64,000 nt of DNA from Leisingera daeponensis. Its GTDB lineage: Bacteria > Pseudomonadota > Alphaproteobacteria > Rhodobacterales > Rhodobacteraceae. A model generated the notes under the pieces. The model was given only the letters and a program-made list of their open reading frames with translations. It was not told the DNA's origin and did not search any database. A program made the translations under genes and the position numbers. The stretch lies in assembly GCF_019801465.1 (NCBI RefSeq), contig NZ_JAHVJA010000007.1:62001-126000 (forward strand), written 5' to 3'. Below are positions 44,148 to 54,938 of the stretch, in pieces. Position 1 is the first letter of the stretch. Each line of letters starts with the position of its first letter.

Positions 44148-45467
44148 ATGATACAGGGAATTACCCGCGCCTCGGTCAGCATGGTCGAGCGTTACCTTCC
44201 GGATGCCTTCGTGCTGGTCCTGATGCTGACCCTTGCCGTTTTCGGCGCCGGAATGCTGATAGAAGGCCACGGGCCGGTGGCGATGGCCCAGTTCTGGGGC
44301 GAAGGCTTCTGGAACCTGCTGAGTTTCTCCATGCAGATGGTGCTGATCCTGGTGACCGGTTTCGTGGTCGCCAGCACACCGGTGTTCAAGCGCCTTCTCC
44401 GGGTGCTGGCCAAACTGGCCCGCACCCCCCGTCAGGGCATTGTCCTGGTGACCCTCGTGTCGCTGGTTGCGGCCTGGATCAACTGGGGTTTCGGCCTGGT
44501 GATCGGCGCGCTGTTTGCCCGGGAACTCGCCCGCTGCATTCCGCGGCTGGACTACCGGCTGGCCATCGCCAGCGCCTACAGCGGCTTCATGGTCTGGCAT
44601 GGCGGGCTGTCCGGTTCCGTCCCGCTGGTGATCGCCACCGACGGGCATTTCACCGCTGACAGGATCGGGATAGTGCCGACCAGCGAAACCATCTTCTCGC
44701 CAATGAACCTCGGCATCCTGCTGGCGCTGTTCATCGTCATCCCGCTGGTCAACTGGCTGATCACCCCGCCCGAAGGACAGGAAGTGACGATCGACCCCGC
44801 CAAGCTGGGCGAGGAGGATGCGGCTGACCGGACCGCACTGGAGACGCCATCGGCACGGCTGGAAAACAGCATGGCGCTGTCCTTGGCCTCCGGTGTGCTT
44901 GGACTGGGCTATGTCGGCTACTATATCTTCGGCACTGACAGCGGGCTGAACCTCAACATCGTCAACTTCACTTTGCTGTTCCTGGGCATTCTGCTGCATG
45001 GCCGTCCGTCGCAGTTCCTGGCTTCGGTCAAGGAGGCGGTGGACGGCGCCAGCGGCATCATCGTGCAGTTCCCCTTCTACGCCGGGATCATGGGAATGAT
45101 GGTGGGCTCCGGCCTTGCGGTCACGATGTCGAACTGGTTCGTCTCGGTGTCCACCGCGGAAACGCTGCCGCTGTTCACCTTCCTGTCCGCAGGCATCGTC
45201 AACCTGTTCGTGCCCTCCGGCGGCGGCCAATGGGCGGTGCAGGCGCCGATCATGCTGGAAGCCGGCGCGGCCCTGGGTGTCGAGCCCGCCCGGACGGCAA
45301 TGGCCGTGGCCTGGGGCGACACCTGGACCAACCTGATTCAGCCATTCTGGGCGCTGCCAGCGCTCGCGATTGCCGGTCTCTCGGCCAAGGATATCATGGG
45401 TTATTGCCTGGTGGTGCTGATGGTGACCGGGGTGGTGCTTGCATGCGGACTGACGTTCCTGCCTTGA
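44148..45467 (+). CDS. AtoE family short-chain fatty-acid type transporter
   Basis: This 439-aa inner-membrane protein starts at ATG 44148 after GGAGG. It has about twelve hydrophobic segments and the AtoE core WINWGFGLVIGALFARELAR, YSGFMVWHGGLSGSVPL, and VPSGGGQWAVQAPIM. AtoE proteins are thought to import short-chain carboxylic acids with protons. As the last gene of the mat operon it replaces the usual MatC or TRAP-type malonate carriers. It is therefore a candidate importer of malonate, its half-amide or a related acid. Confidence 0.85.
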   Translation: MIQGITRASVSMVERYLPDAFVLVLMLTLAVFGAGMLIEGHGPVAMAQFWGEGFWNLLSFSMQMVLILVTGFVVASTPVFKRLLRVLAKLARTPRQGIVLVTLVSLVAAWINWGFGLVIGALFARELARCIPRLDYRLAIASAYSGFMVWHGGLSGSVPLVIATDGHFTADRIGIVPTSETIFSPMNLGILLALFIVIPLVNWLITPPEGQEVTIDPAKLGEEDAADRTALETPSARLENSMALSLASGVLGLGYVGYYIFGTDSGLNLNIVNFTLLFLGILLHGRPSQFLASVKEAVDGASGIIVQFPFYAGIMGMMVGSGLAVTMSNWFVSVSTAETLPLFTFLSAGIVNLFVPSGGGQWAVQAPIMLEAGAALGVEPARTAMAVAWGDTWTNLIQPFWALPALAIAGLSAKDIMGYCLVVLMVTGVVLACGLTFLP

Positions 45468-45490
45468 AAAACTCGACCCTTCATAAATGA

Positions 45491-45511
45491 GGGCAGCCAC
45501 TCCGGCTGCCC
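45491..45511 (+). terminator. Hairpin after the malonate operon
   Basis: GGGCAGCC (45491-45498) pairs with GGCTGCCC (45504-45511) shortly after the transporter stop. There is no T-run, so termination is only likely from position. Confidence 0.45.
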
Positions 45512-45739
45512 GCTACCTGCGGCATTGCAGAAATTGATCTCCCGGCTGAGAATGGCCGCTTTCACAGGTTAGTGAGGTTGTCATCGAAGATTTGGCAAAT
45601 TCACATTTTCTGCCCTTTCCACGGTGGCCCATACCTGCCGTACGTAAACGGCACAGCGCCCGTTGACCCCAAGCCTACTCGACAATTACTTGCAGCGGGT
45701 GCCCGCCGCTGTAACGTGACTTTGGTATGAGGCTGGCGG

Positions 45740-46192
45740 ATGGAAGCTGAGATGACCGACGAGTGTATCTTTTGCCGAATTGCGGAGGCCGATTTGCCCG
45801 CACACAAGGTTTTCGAGGACGATCTGGTGATTGCGTTTCTCGATCTCCATCCGATCCGCGAAGGCCATGCGCTGATCATTCCCAAGCAGCACTATCCCTG
45901 GTTCGAAGATCTGCCAGAGATCACCGCAGCGCGGATCATGGCCGTTGGGCAGCGGCTGGGGCGGGCGATGAAACGGGAATGGGGCGTCGAACGGGTTTCT
46001 TTTTTCTACACCGGTATTCACGTGCAGCACGCGCATGCCCATGTGGTGCCGATGTTTCACCGCCACGATGTCTCTTCGGCACGGTATCTCGAAGACGGGA
46101 TCGAGGCGTTTTCTCTGCCGCCGAACCCCGGCGGCGCGTCGCTCGCGCAGACGGCGGACCTTATCCGGGCGCAACTGGCGGAGGCCGGCTGA
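45740..46192 (+). CDS. HIT family nucleotide hydrolase
   Basis: This 150-aa protein starts at ATG 45740 (GAGG site seven bases before); ATG 45752 is an alternative that begins with the familiar CIFCRIA segment. It has ECIFCRIAEADLPAHKVFED and the triad HVQHAHAHVVP, where the middle His is the nucleophile of HIT phosphoramidases. The EGHALIIPKQHYPWFEDLPE part is typical of bacterial HinT proteins. The likely substrates are AMP-amides or similar nucleotides. It is followed by a convergent membrane gene. Confidence 0.9.
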   Translation: MEAEMTDECIFCRIAEADLPAHKVFEDDLVIAFLDLHPIREGHALIIPKQHYPWFEDLPEITAARIMAVGQRLGRAMKREWGVERVSFFYTGIHVQHAHAHVVPMFHRHDVSSARYLEDGIEAFSLPPNPGGASLAQTADLIRAQLAEAG

Positions 46193-46298
46193 ACGGCAAC
46201 CCCCGAACGAGGTTTGGCAGCCGCGCGCTGATGCGAAGTCAAATCGCAATCTGTGCCGTCAGATAGATCGCAACTGCAGCGACAAACGCCGGAAATGA

Positions 46299-46979
46299 CT
46301 AAGGGTGTTCGCGGGAAAATTCTTCCTCAAGAACCACCAGGACAATCCCCCCGGCGACAAAGGCCAGAAGCAGCGTGACACTCGTCGGCGAGATCAGTGT
46401 CAGGACACCGACGATCCAGCCGATTAGGATTGCCAGGGTCAGCACCCACCGGCCGAAGCGCTGATAAACTCCCTTGTGGATGTCCATCATCCGATAGTCC
46501 ACGACGAGGAAGTGGACCGCCATCGAGACCACAAAGACCGCCATGGAAACCGGGTTTTCCAACTGCACGATCAAATAGCCGATGACGGCCTTGTAGACGG
46601 TGCAAGACGCAAGGTGAATCGTCACTCGAAGCCCGGTCGCCTCGTGGCCTGCGTGGGCGCCGTTTGCACTGCCCGGTTTCTCGACCAGCCTTTCCAGCCC
46701 GTAAAACGTAACCAGACCAATCAGCAGTGGCAGGAACGGGTTGTCCTTCAGAATATCCGCCGTGCGGCCAAGCGTATCAGGAAGATATGCCGTGCCTTCA
46801 ACGATCTTGGGCAAGAGGCCGAGAAACACATAACTGATCGAGATGCCGTCGGCAAAGGACAGCCAGTATTTCTGGGGCAGTTGCCGCTTCTTCCAGCGGA
46901 ACATGTCCGCCAGCACGTGGATCAAGCCGAGCAACATGACCGAAGCCAGAGACAGGCCAATCAGGGCGGTATCGTTCAT
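46299..46979 (-). CDS. Membrane protein, possibly related to ZIP metal transporters
   Basis: This 226-aa protein starts at ATG 46979 after AGGGAGATC. Seven membrane segments are seen. The first three (LIGLSLASVMLLGLIHVLAD; SFADGISISYVFLGLLPKI; FLPLLIGLVTFYGLERLVE) are followed by a His-containing loop (AHAGHEATG) and four more (with MAVHFLVVDYRMMD). The arrangement and loop recall ZIP transporters, but the classical HNxxD and HExPHE motifs are absent, so transport is not supported. A distant ZIP-like fold is a guess. Confidence 0.7.
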   Translation of the reverse strand: MNDTALIGLSLASVMLLGLIHVLADMFRWKKRQLPQKYWLSFADGISISYVFLGLLPKIVEGTAYLPDTLGRTADILKDNPFLPLLIGLVTFYGLERLVEKPGSANGAHAGHEATGLRVTIHLASCTVYKAVIGYLIVQLENPVSMAVFVVSMAVHFLVVDYRMMDIHKGVYQRFGRWVLTLAILIGWIVGVLTLISPTSVTLLLAFVAGGIVLVVLEEEFSREHP

Positions 46980-47021
46980 GTGATCTCCCTTCGGGAATTA
47001 TGACGACTGCTGGGATAGGTG

Positions 47022-47861
47022 CTAAGCAGCAAGGTGCTGGATATGGAACCGCAGGTGGTCGTCAATGAAGCTGGCGATGAAGTAATAGCTGTGGTCATAA
47101 CCGTCGCGCCGGTTGAGCTTTAACGGGTAGCCGCTGACCTTGGACGCCGCCTCCAGCGTTTCCGGCTGCAATTGTTCATCCAGGAACGCGTCAGCATCAC
47201 CCTGATCTACAAGTGCCGGTACGAATTGCGTTGCCTTGCGCATCAGCAAGCTCGCGTCAAATTCGGACCACGCGCTGGCATCCTCACCCAAATAGGCCGT
47301 CAGCGCATTGCGGCCCCAGGGGTAATTGACCGGATTGCTGATCGGGCTGAAAGCCGACACCGACCGAAAGCGGCCGGGGTTTCGCAAGGCCAGTACCAGG
47401 GCGCCGTGACCGCCCATCGCATGGCCCATGACCGAAGCTGAACCGCTGACGGGAAAGGCCGTCTCGACCAGCTGCGGCAGCTCGTCCAGAACATAGTCAT
47501 ACATATGGTAATGGCGGTTCCAGGGCGACCGCGTCGCGTTGACATAAAACCCGGCGCCCTGGCCGAGGTCATAACTGTCGTCGTTGGCAACCGCGTCGCC
47601 GCGCGGGCTGGTGTCCGGTGCCACGAGTGCGATGCCCAATTCCGCTGCGATGCGCTGCGCACCTGCCTTGTGCATGAAGTTCTCATCGGTGCAGGTCGGC
47701 CCGGACAGCCAGTGGACTACCGGAACTTTCTGCCCGTTCGCGGTCTGCGGCGGCAGGTAGATCGCAAACCGCATGTCACAGTTCAGCACTTCCGAAAAAT
47801 GAGTGTAGTGCTTGGTCCAGCCGCCGAAGCTTTTGCTGGCGCTTGCAATTTCCAGTGACAT
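47022..47861 (-). CDS. fghA: S-formylglutathione hydrolase family protein with catalytic Ser replaced by Ala
   Basis: This 279-aa esterase-D-family protein starts at ATG 47861 (MSLEIASASKSFGGWTKHYT). The family normally splits S-formylglutathione into formate and glutathione with a Ser-Asp-His triad. Family segments WLSGPTCTDENFM, SPRGDAV, and RRDGYDHSYYFI (His) are kept. The nucleophile elbow reads GHAMGGHGAL instead of GHSMGGHGAL: residue 148 is Ala, encoded by GCG at 47418-47420, one base from TCG (Ser). As written, the enzyme should be inactive or need another mechanism. It is 66 bp downstream of the glutathione-dependent formaldehyde dehydrogenase gene. Confidence 0.9.
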   Translation of the reverse strand: MSLEIASASKSFGGWTKHYTHFSEVLNCDMRFAIYLPPQTANGQKVPVVHWLSGPTCTDENFMHKAGAQRIAAELGIALVAPDTSPRGDAVANDDSYDLGQGAGFYVNATRSPWNRHYHMYDYVLDELPQLVETAFPVSGSASVMGHAMGGHGALVLALRNPGRFRSVSAFSPISNPVNYPWGRNALTAYLGEDASAWSEFDASLLMRKATQFVPALVDQGDADAFLDEQLQPETLEAASKVSGYPLKLNRRDGYDHSYYFIASFIDDHLRFHIQHLAA

Positions 47862-47927
47862 TCCGGGCCTCGAAATCATATGTGCTGGCTGCTCCGTTGC
47901 CGGCGCAGCCTTGGGTTTGCAGTCGGG

Positions 47928-50104
<2,177 letters not shown>

Positions 50105-50791
50105 GCCCAATCAGGAAAGTACTCCTCTGAAAACATGAGAGCCCAGGATCCGTCAACAACATCCATCGTCCCAGCAACCGCTTTTGGAAAGGCAGAGATC
50201 GGTCGCTATGAAGATCAGGAGACCAATGTGCAGATTGCATCTCGAAGAAATGCACGCGGGGTAAATTCACTTAACCAATTTGAGTGCATTTGCCTACGCA
50301 CCATGTCGACGGGTTAGGAATGTAACGGTAAGGGCGGCTCGCGGTCATCAGCTGCGGAGCCAGTTGGAGCGCCTTTTGCCGCCGATTTTGCCCATCGACT
50401 TGGCATGAATGCTGCAGAGGAGGCCAAAGTCAGCTGTGCCGTACGCGATGCAGTTCGAAACCCTATTGGACCGCTGCAAGCCGCTGAGTTTACATATGCC
50501 GCTAAATGCGCGTTCCTCCCGTTCGTGATTGACGCAGCGAAAGTCCGAAAACCGCCCTCGATGCCAAAGTGGTGCGATCCGTCCTATTTGGACATTCAGC
50601 GATCGCGCCACGAATGACCTGTTCCATCCAGTACCGATAGGCAGACATAGATGCTGCATACGCTGGGATGACGTGCTTCCTTGTTGCTCCGCACTCGGAC
50701 TCTCAATAACAGAAGCCACGAACTAATTTTACTCGAAGACAGGTGTGGCTCAGTTACCAGATGATTGGTGTAATAGTGTCCATTCTTTGCC
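50105..50791. other. Gene-free, relatively AT-rich stretch
   Basis: These 687 bp lie between two gene ends and have visibly lower GC and poor codon structure compared with the neighbours. Two short frames overlap here on opposite strands (50348-50719 minus, 50405-50617 plus), and neither has family features or a ribosome site. It looks like a decayed gene or mobile-element remnant. Nothing specific is recognised. Confidence 0.5.
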
Positions 50792-51523
50792 TCAGGATCT
50801 TTTAAAAAGGTAACAGCAGGTCTCGACATCGAAACCATCAACTTTGTACCCCTTAGCGAAGGCTGAAGTCATTTCTTCCCGCACACGAAGGCGCTCGGAA
50901 ATTGCTGCGTCGAGATCTGAAACCAGCAGCCTGTCCAGGTCTTTGGGAACTTCCACCATCATGGTTCCTTCTGCCACGCCGGGCGCGACAGTTTTCCGCC
51001 CTTTTGCCAGTTCTTCGACGCGGGGAGCAGTCAGGTGCCAGTCGACCAGCAGCCGGTCGGATGGAATGCCGGCATTGATGCCGACCATTTCGCCATAGTA
51101 ATCTTGGTAATAAGTGCTGGCTGTGCCGCCGAGACGGGCAATGTTGAGGTTCGCATTGATGCGGCGCAAGGGATCGAATGTCCAGCGCACCAGTGTGATG
51201 CCGCGCGCCAGGCACCAGTCGCGCTGGAACCATTTCAACTTCATGCCCAGCCCCATGCCGCGGCTGTCAGGATGCACCGCCAGCCGGTGGGAGTGCTGGA
51301 TATGCGGCTGGCTGGTCGGAAACCCGAACAGAAAGCCAAGCATGCGCCCGTCCTTGAAAGCTCCCGCAACAAGGCCGCCTTCGTGCTGGATCGCCAGCAT
51401 AAGATCGGAATTGTCCGGCGGGTCGTCTTCGCCCCAGACTTCTTTCTGAAACCACTCCGCGTGCTTCAGCTCGGCGACGCCGCTCAGCTCGCGCAGGACC
51501 AGGCCAGCGTTCGGCATGTTCAT
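50792..51523 (-). CDS. GNAT family N-acyltransferase (COG3375 type)
   Basis: This 243-aa protein begins at ATG 51523, whose ATGA overlaps the stop of the preceding racemase-like gene. The acetyl-CoA binding motif is HSHRLAVHPDSRGMGLGMKL, with the pyrophosphate loop Gly-rich run. WTFDPLRRINANLNIARLGG is typical of COG3375. In Geobacillus a GNAT of this type transfers a succinyl group to D-amino acids next to an N-succinylamino-acid racemase. Its coupling here to an NSAR-like enolase suggests the same, but donor and acceptor are inferred. Confidence 0.82.
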   Translation of the reverse strand: MNMPNAGLVLRELSGVAELKHAEWFQKEVWGEDDPPDNSDLMLAIQHEGGLVAGAFKDGRMLGFLFGFPTSQPHIQHSHRLAVHPDSRGMGLGMKLKWFQRDWCLARGITLVRWTFDPLRRINANLNIARLGGTASTYYQDYYGEMVGINAGIPSDRLLVDWHLTAPRVEELAKGRKTVAPGVAEGTMMVEVPKDLDRLLVSDLDAAISERLRVREEMTSAFAKGYKVDGFDVETCCYLFKRS

Positions 51524-52671
51524 GCGGTGACCTCCTCGGTGTGGTCGGTGACGGTCTCCAGATAGGCGCGGTCCAGCGTGACGCCGATGCCCGGCCCCTG
51601 CCGGGGCACCGGCATTTCGCCATTGCGCGCCTCCAGCGCCTCGTTGGTGATATCGCGTTCGAAATAGCGGCTGGCGCTGGAGGTATCGCCGGGTTTGGTG
51701 AAATTGGCGAGCGTCGCCAGATGGATGTTGTGCGCCCGGCCGATGCCGCTTTCCAGCATGCCGCCGCACCAGACCGGCACCCCGAAGGCGGCGCAGGTGT
51801 CGTGGATGGCGCGCGCTTCGGCAAAGCCGCCGACGCGGCCGACCTTGATGTTGATGACCCGCGCAGCGCCGGTTTCCAGCGCCTTGCGCGCGTTGCTGGC
51901 GCTGCGGATGCTTTCATCGAGGCAGATCGAGGTCCGCAGGCTGCGCTGCACCTTGGCGTGGTCGTGGATGTCGTCATGGGCCAGCGGCTGTTCGATGTAA
52001 TCCAGTCCGAAATCGTCCAGCGCCTGCAGCACCGCCAGATCCGCCAGCCCGTAGTCGGTATTGGCGTCGACGGTCAGCTTGATGTCGGGGTATTCGGTGC
52101 GGACCGCCTCGACGATGCGGATGTCATGGCCCTGCGCGATCTTCAGCTTGGTGCGCTTGTAGCCTTGCTCCAGCGCCGCGCCGACCCGCTCCAGCGTGGT
52201 CTCCTCCGGCGCGATGCCCAGACTCACACCGACGTCGACATGATCGCCGGTGCCGCCCAGAGCCGCCTGCAAAGGCAGGCCGAGGCTTTTCGCCCAAAGG
52301 TCCCAGAACGCCATCTCGACCACCGCCTTGGCCATGCGGTTGCCGCGCCAGGGCGACAGGACCGGCTGCAGATCATAGGGCGAGGCAAAGCGCTTGCCGA
52401 CGATCTGCGGCAGCAGCACCTCACGCAGGAAGGTCATCGCGCCGGAAATGGTTTCTTCGAGGTAGTCCGGCGCCGGGTCCATTACCGCTTCGGCCACGCC
52501 TTCGATGCCTTCGCCCTTCAGCACCAGCAGCGGAAAGGTCTTGGCGGTCATCGTGCCGGAGGAAATTACGAAAGGCGTGAGCAGCGGCAGGCTGACGATG
52601 CGCAGCTCGGCGCTCTCGATGCGGATGCCTTGGTAAAGGGGAACGGGGGAAAGGAGGGCGTCACTGGACAT
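51520..52671 (-). CDS. Enolase-superfamily OSBS/N-succinylamino-acid racemase-like enzyme
   Basis: This 383-aa enzyme starts at ATG 52671; GTG 52701, overlapping the ATPase stop, is an alternative. The barrel holds the complete set: Lys175-x-Lys177 (KLK), Asp202 (VDAN), Glu227 (IEQPL), Asp252 (LDES) and Lys276 (INIK), the acid/base and Mg ligands of the MLE/OSBS subgroup. CGGMLESGIGRAHN is shared with OSBS and N-succinylamino-acid racemases. No other menaquinone genes are near, and a GNAT and an amino-acid ABC transporter flank it. Racemisation of N-acyl amino acids is therefore favoured over OSBS or dipeptide epimerase. Confidence 0.82.
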   Translation of the reverse strand: MSSDALLSPVPLYQGIRIESAELRIVSLPLLTPFVISSGTMTAKTFPLLVLKGEGIEGVAEAVMDPAPDYLEETISGAMTFLREVLLPQIVGKRFASPYDLQPVLSPWRGNRMAKAVVEMAFWDLWAKSLGLPLQAALGGTGDHVDVGVSLGIAPEETTLERVGAALEQGYKRTKLKIAQGHDIRIVEAVRTEYPDIKLTVDANTDYGLADLAVLQALDDFGLDYIEQPLAHDDIHDHAKVQRSLRTSICLDESIRSASNARKALETGAARVINIKVGRVGGFAEARAIHDTCAAFGVPVWCGGMLESGIGRAHNIHLATLANFTKPGDTSSASRYFERDITNEALEARNGEMPVPRQGPGIGVTLDRAYLETVTDHTEEVTA

Positions 52672-52697
52672 ATCTGAAACCTGAATAAGGGCCGGGA

Positions 52698-53456
52698 TCA
52701 CATCGCCTTGGCGATGAACCGGCGGAATTCTTCTGTTTTGGGATTGGTGAACATCTCTTCGGGCGGGCCTTGCTCAGCGATGCAGCCCTCGTGAAGAAAG
52801 ACCACCTCAGAGGACACCTCGCGGGCAAAGCCCATCTCATGAGTGACGACGATCATCGTGCGCCCCTCGGCCGCCAGGTCCTGCATCACCTTCAGAACCT
52901 CGCCCACCAGCTCCGGGTCAAGCGCCGAGGTCGGCTCGTCGAACAGGATCGCGTCGGGCTCCATTGCCAGGGCGCGGGCGATCGCCACGCGCTGCTGCTG
53001 GCCGCCGGACAGCTGTGCGGGGTACATCTGCATGCGCTCCTGCAAGCCAACCCGCCGCAGCAGCATTTCGGCGCGGTCGCGGGCTTCGGCCTTGCTCTCG
53101 CCCTTGACCTGGACCGGTCCTTCCATCACGTTCTCCAGCACCGTGCGGTGGGTCCACAGGTTGAACTGCTGAAACACCATGCCCAGCCGGGCCCGGGTCG
53201 CCTCGATGTGGCGCGCGTTCTGCGGCTTGCCGTTCCTCACCAGGATCTCTTCGCCGTGCACGGTCACCTTGCCCGAGGTCGGCGTTTCCAGAAAATTCAG
53301 GCAGCGCAGGAAGGTCGATTTGCCCGAGCCGGAAGACCCGAGGATCGAGATCACGTCATGGTTCCTGGCTTCCAGCGAGATCCCCTTGAGGACCTCGACA
53401 TTGCCAAAGGACTTGTGGATGTCTTCGGCCTTCACAATGGTATCCGGTGCGGTCAT
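52698..53456 (-). CDS. Amino-acid ABC transporter ATPase
   Basis: This 252-aa HisP/GlnQ-type ATPase begins at ATG 53456, which overlaps the permease stop (ATGA). Walker A is GSSGSGKS, the Q-loop is VFQQFNLW, the signature is LSGGQQQR, and Walker B is [13 protein letters not shown] with the H-loop VVTHEMGF. It drives the two permeases upstream. The polar amino-acid type is clear; the exact amino acid is not. Confidence 0.94.
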   Translation of the reverse strand: MTAPDTIVKAEDIHKSFGNVEVLKGISLEARNHDVISILGSSGSGKSTFLRCLNFLETPTSGKVTVHGEEILVRNGKPQNARHIEATRARLGMVFQQFNLWTHRTVLENVMEGPVQVKGESKAEARDRAEMLLRRVGLQERMQMYPAQLSGGQQQRVAIARALAMEPDAILFDEPTSALDPELVGEVLKVMQDLAAEGRTMIVVTHEMGFAREVSSEVVFLHEGCIAEQGPPEEMFTNPKTEEFRRFIAKAM

Positions 53457-54187
53457 GCCCGTGTCTCCTTCAGGGGCTGGGCGGTGGCTTGAGGGGTATT
53501 GCGCGTGCCGATGTGGCGGCTGAGGCGGCGTTCGGCCTGCCGCCAGAGCAGGACGAAAATGGCCGTGATGCAGAGGTAGATCAGCGCGGCCCAGAGATAG
53601 ACCGAGAAGTCGAACGTCTTGGAAAACACCTGCCGGGTGCGGCCCATCAGGTCGAAGACGGTGACGACGCTGGCCAAAGCGCTGGCTTTCATCAGCAGGA
53701 TCACCTCGTTGCCGAGCGCGGGCCAGGCAATCCGGTAGGCATGCGGGAACACCACCCGGCGCAGCGTCTTCAACCGGCTGAGGCCGATGGCCTTGGCGGC
53801 TTCGATCTCGCCGCGGGGCACGCCCAGAACGCCGCCGCGCAGGATTTCGGTCTGATAGGCGGTGGAGTTCAGCGCAAAGGCCAGCAGCGCGCAGTTGAAC
53901 GGATCGCGGAAAAAGCTCCACAGACCCCACTCCTGCAGCAGCGGGCGAAACTGGCCCGAGCCGTAGAAGATCAGGAACAGCTGCGCCAGGATCGGGGTGC
54001 CGCGCATGAACGACACATAGATCCGCAGCGGCGCTTGCGCCATCGGTGCGGCATGGACGCGGACCAGCGCAAAGACCGGGGAGACCGCGGCGGCGATCAG
54101 CGCTCCCAGCAGCGTCAGCTTGATCGTCATCAGGGTGCCGTCCAGCAGCCGGGGCCAGTATTGCACCAGAATTTCGACGGGGCTCAT
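53453..54187 (-). CDS. Amino-acid ABC transporter permease (HisM/ArtM type)
   Basis: This 244-aa permease has about five membrane helices and the polar amino-acid permease segment SFMRGTPILAQLFLIFYG. The EAA loop (GEIEAAKAIGLSRLKTLRRV) contacts the ATPase. It overlaps the ATPase gene by 4 bp and follows the other permease by 1 bp. It forms a heterodimer with the next protein. Confidence 0.93.
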   Translation of the reverse strand: MSPVEILVQYWPRLLDGTLMTIKLTLLGALIAAAVSPVFALVRVHAAPMAQAPLRIYVSFMRGTPILAQLFLIFYGSGQFRPLLQEWGLWSFFRDPFNCALLAFALNSTAYQTEILRGGVLGVPRGEIEAAKAIGLSRLKTLRRVVFPHAYRIAWPALGNEVILLMKASALASVVTVFDLMGRTRQVFSKTFDFSVYLWAALIYLCITAIFVLLWRQAERRLSRHIGTRNTPQATAQPLKETRA

Positions 54188-54188
54188 C

Positions 54189-54896
54189 TCAGGCCCTCCG
54201 GATGCCGCGGTTGGCGCGGCGTTCCATCTGCGCCAGCACCAGTTCGGACAGGACGCACATCGCCCAGTAGATCAGGCAGGCCAGCAGGTAAAAGGTGAAG
54301 GGCTGCTTGGTCACGCCCACGGCGACCTTGGTCATCCGCATCAGATCATCCAGCGCAATGACGGACACCAGCGCGGTATCCTTCAGCATGTTGATCCACA
54401 GGTTGCCCAGCCCCGGCAGGGCAAAGCGCCAGACCTGCGGCAGCTGAATGCGCAGAAAGATCTTGCGGCCGGTCATGCCGATGGCCCGCCCCGCTTCCAC
54501 CTGGCCCCGGTCCAGCGACTGGAACGCGCCGCGCAGCACTTCGGCTGCAAAGGCACCGAACACCATGCCAAGCGCCACCACACCGGCGGCAAACGGGCTG
54601 AAGTCGATGGGCGAGGCCTCAGGCGCCCACCAGCGCAGGACCGCATTGATCAGCAGTCCAGCACCATTGTAGACCACGAACAGCGTCAGGATCTCGGGCA
54701 GGCCGCGCATGATGGTGGTGTAGCCGAAGCCCAGAAACCGCAGCGGCCGCGCACGGGACATCGAGGCAAAGGCGGCCAGAAAGCCGATGCACAGGCCTAC
54801 GGGCAGTGTGGCGATGGCCAGCTGCACCGTGATCGCCAGCCCTTGCAGGATTTCGTCCCCCCAGCCGGCATCACCGTATGAGAACAGTTCAAACAT
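54189..54896 (-). CDS. Amino-acid ABC transporter permease (HisQ/ArtQ type)
   Basis: This 235-aa permease starts at ATG 54896 (MFELFSYGDAGWGDEILQGL). It has the HisQ-type start, TIMRGLPEILTLFVVYNG, and an EAA loop (GQVEAGRAIGMTGRKIFLRI). Five membrane helices are expected. It lies 42 bp after the binding-protein gene, in the usual order binding protein, permeases, ATPase. Confidence 0.93.
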   Translation of the reverse strand: MFELFSYGDAGWGDEILQGLAITVQLAIATLPVGLCIGFLAAFASMSRARPLRFLGFGYTTIMRGLPEILTLFVVYNGAGLLINAVLRWWAPEASPIDFSPFAAGVVALGMVFGAFAAEVLRGAFQSLDRGQVEAGRAIGMTGRKIFLRIQLPQVWRFALPGLGNLWINMLKDTALVSVIALDDLMRMTKVAVGVTKQPFTFYLLACLIYWAMCVLSELVLAQMERRANRGIRRA

Positions 54897-54938
54897 GGAT
54901 GACCTTTTCAGGCTGGAGGGACCAGGGAAGCGCCCCGG

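Noticed and set aside
42672-45500. 942-codon minus-strand frame opposite the amidase and AtoE genes
   Set aside because: Antisense to two complete operon genes and low in complexity.
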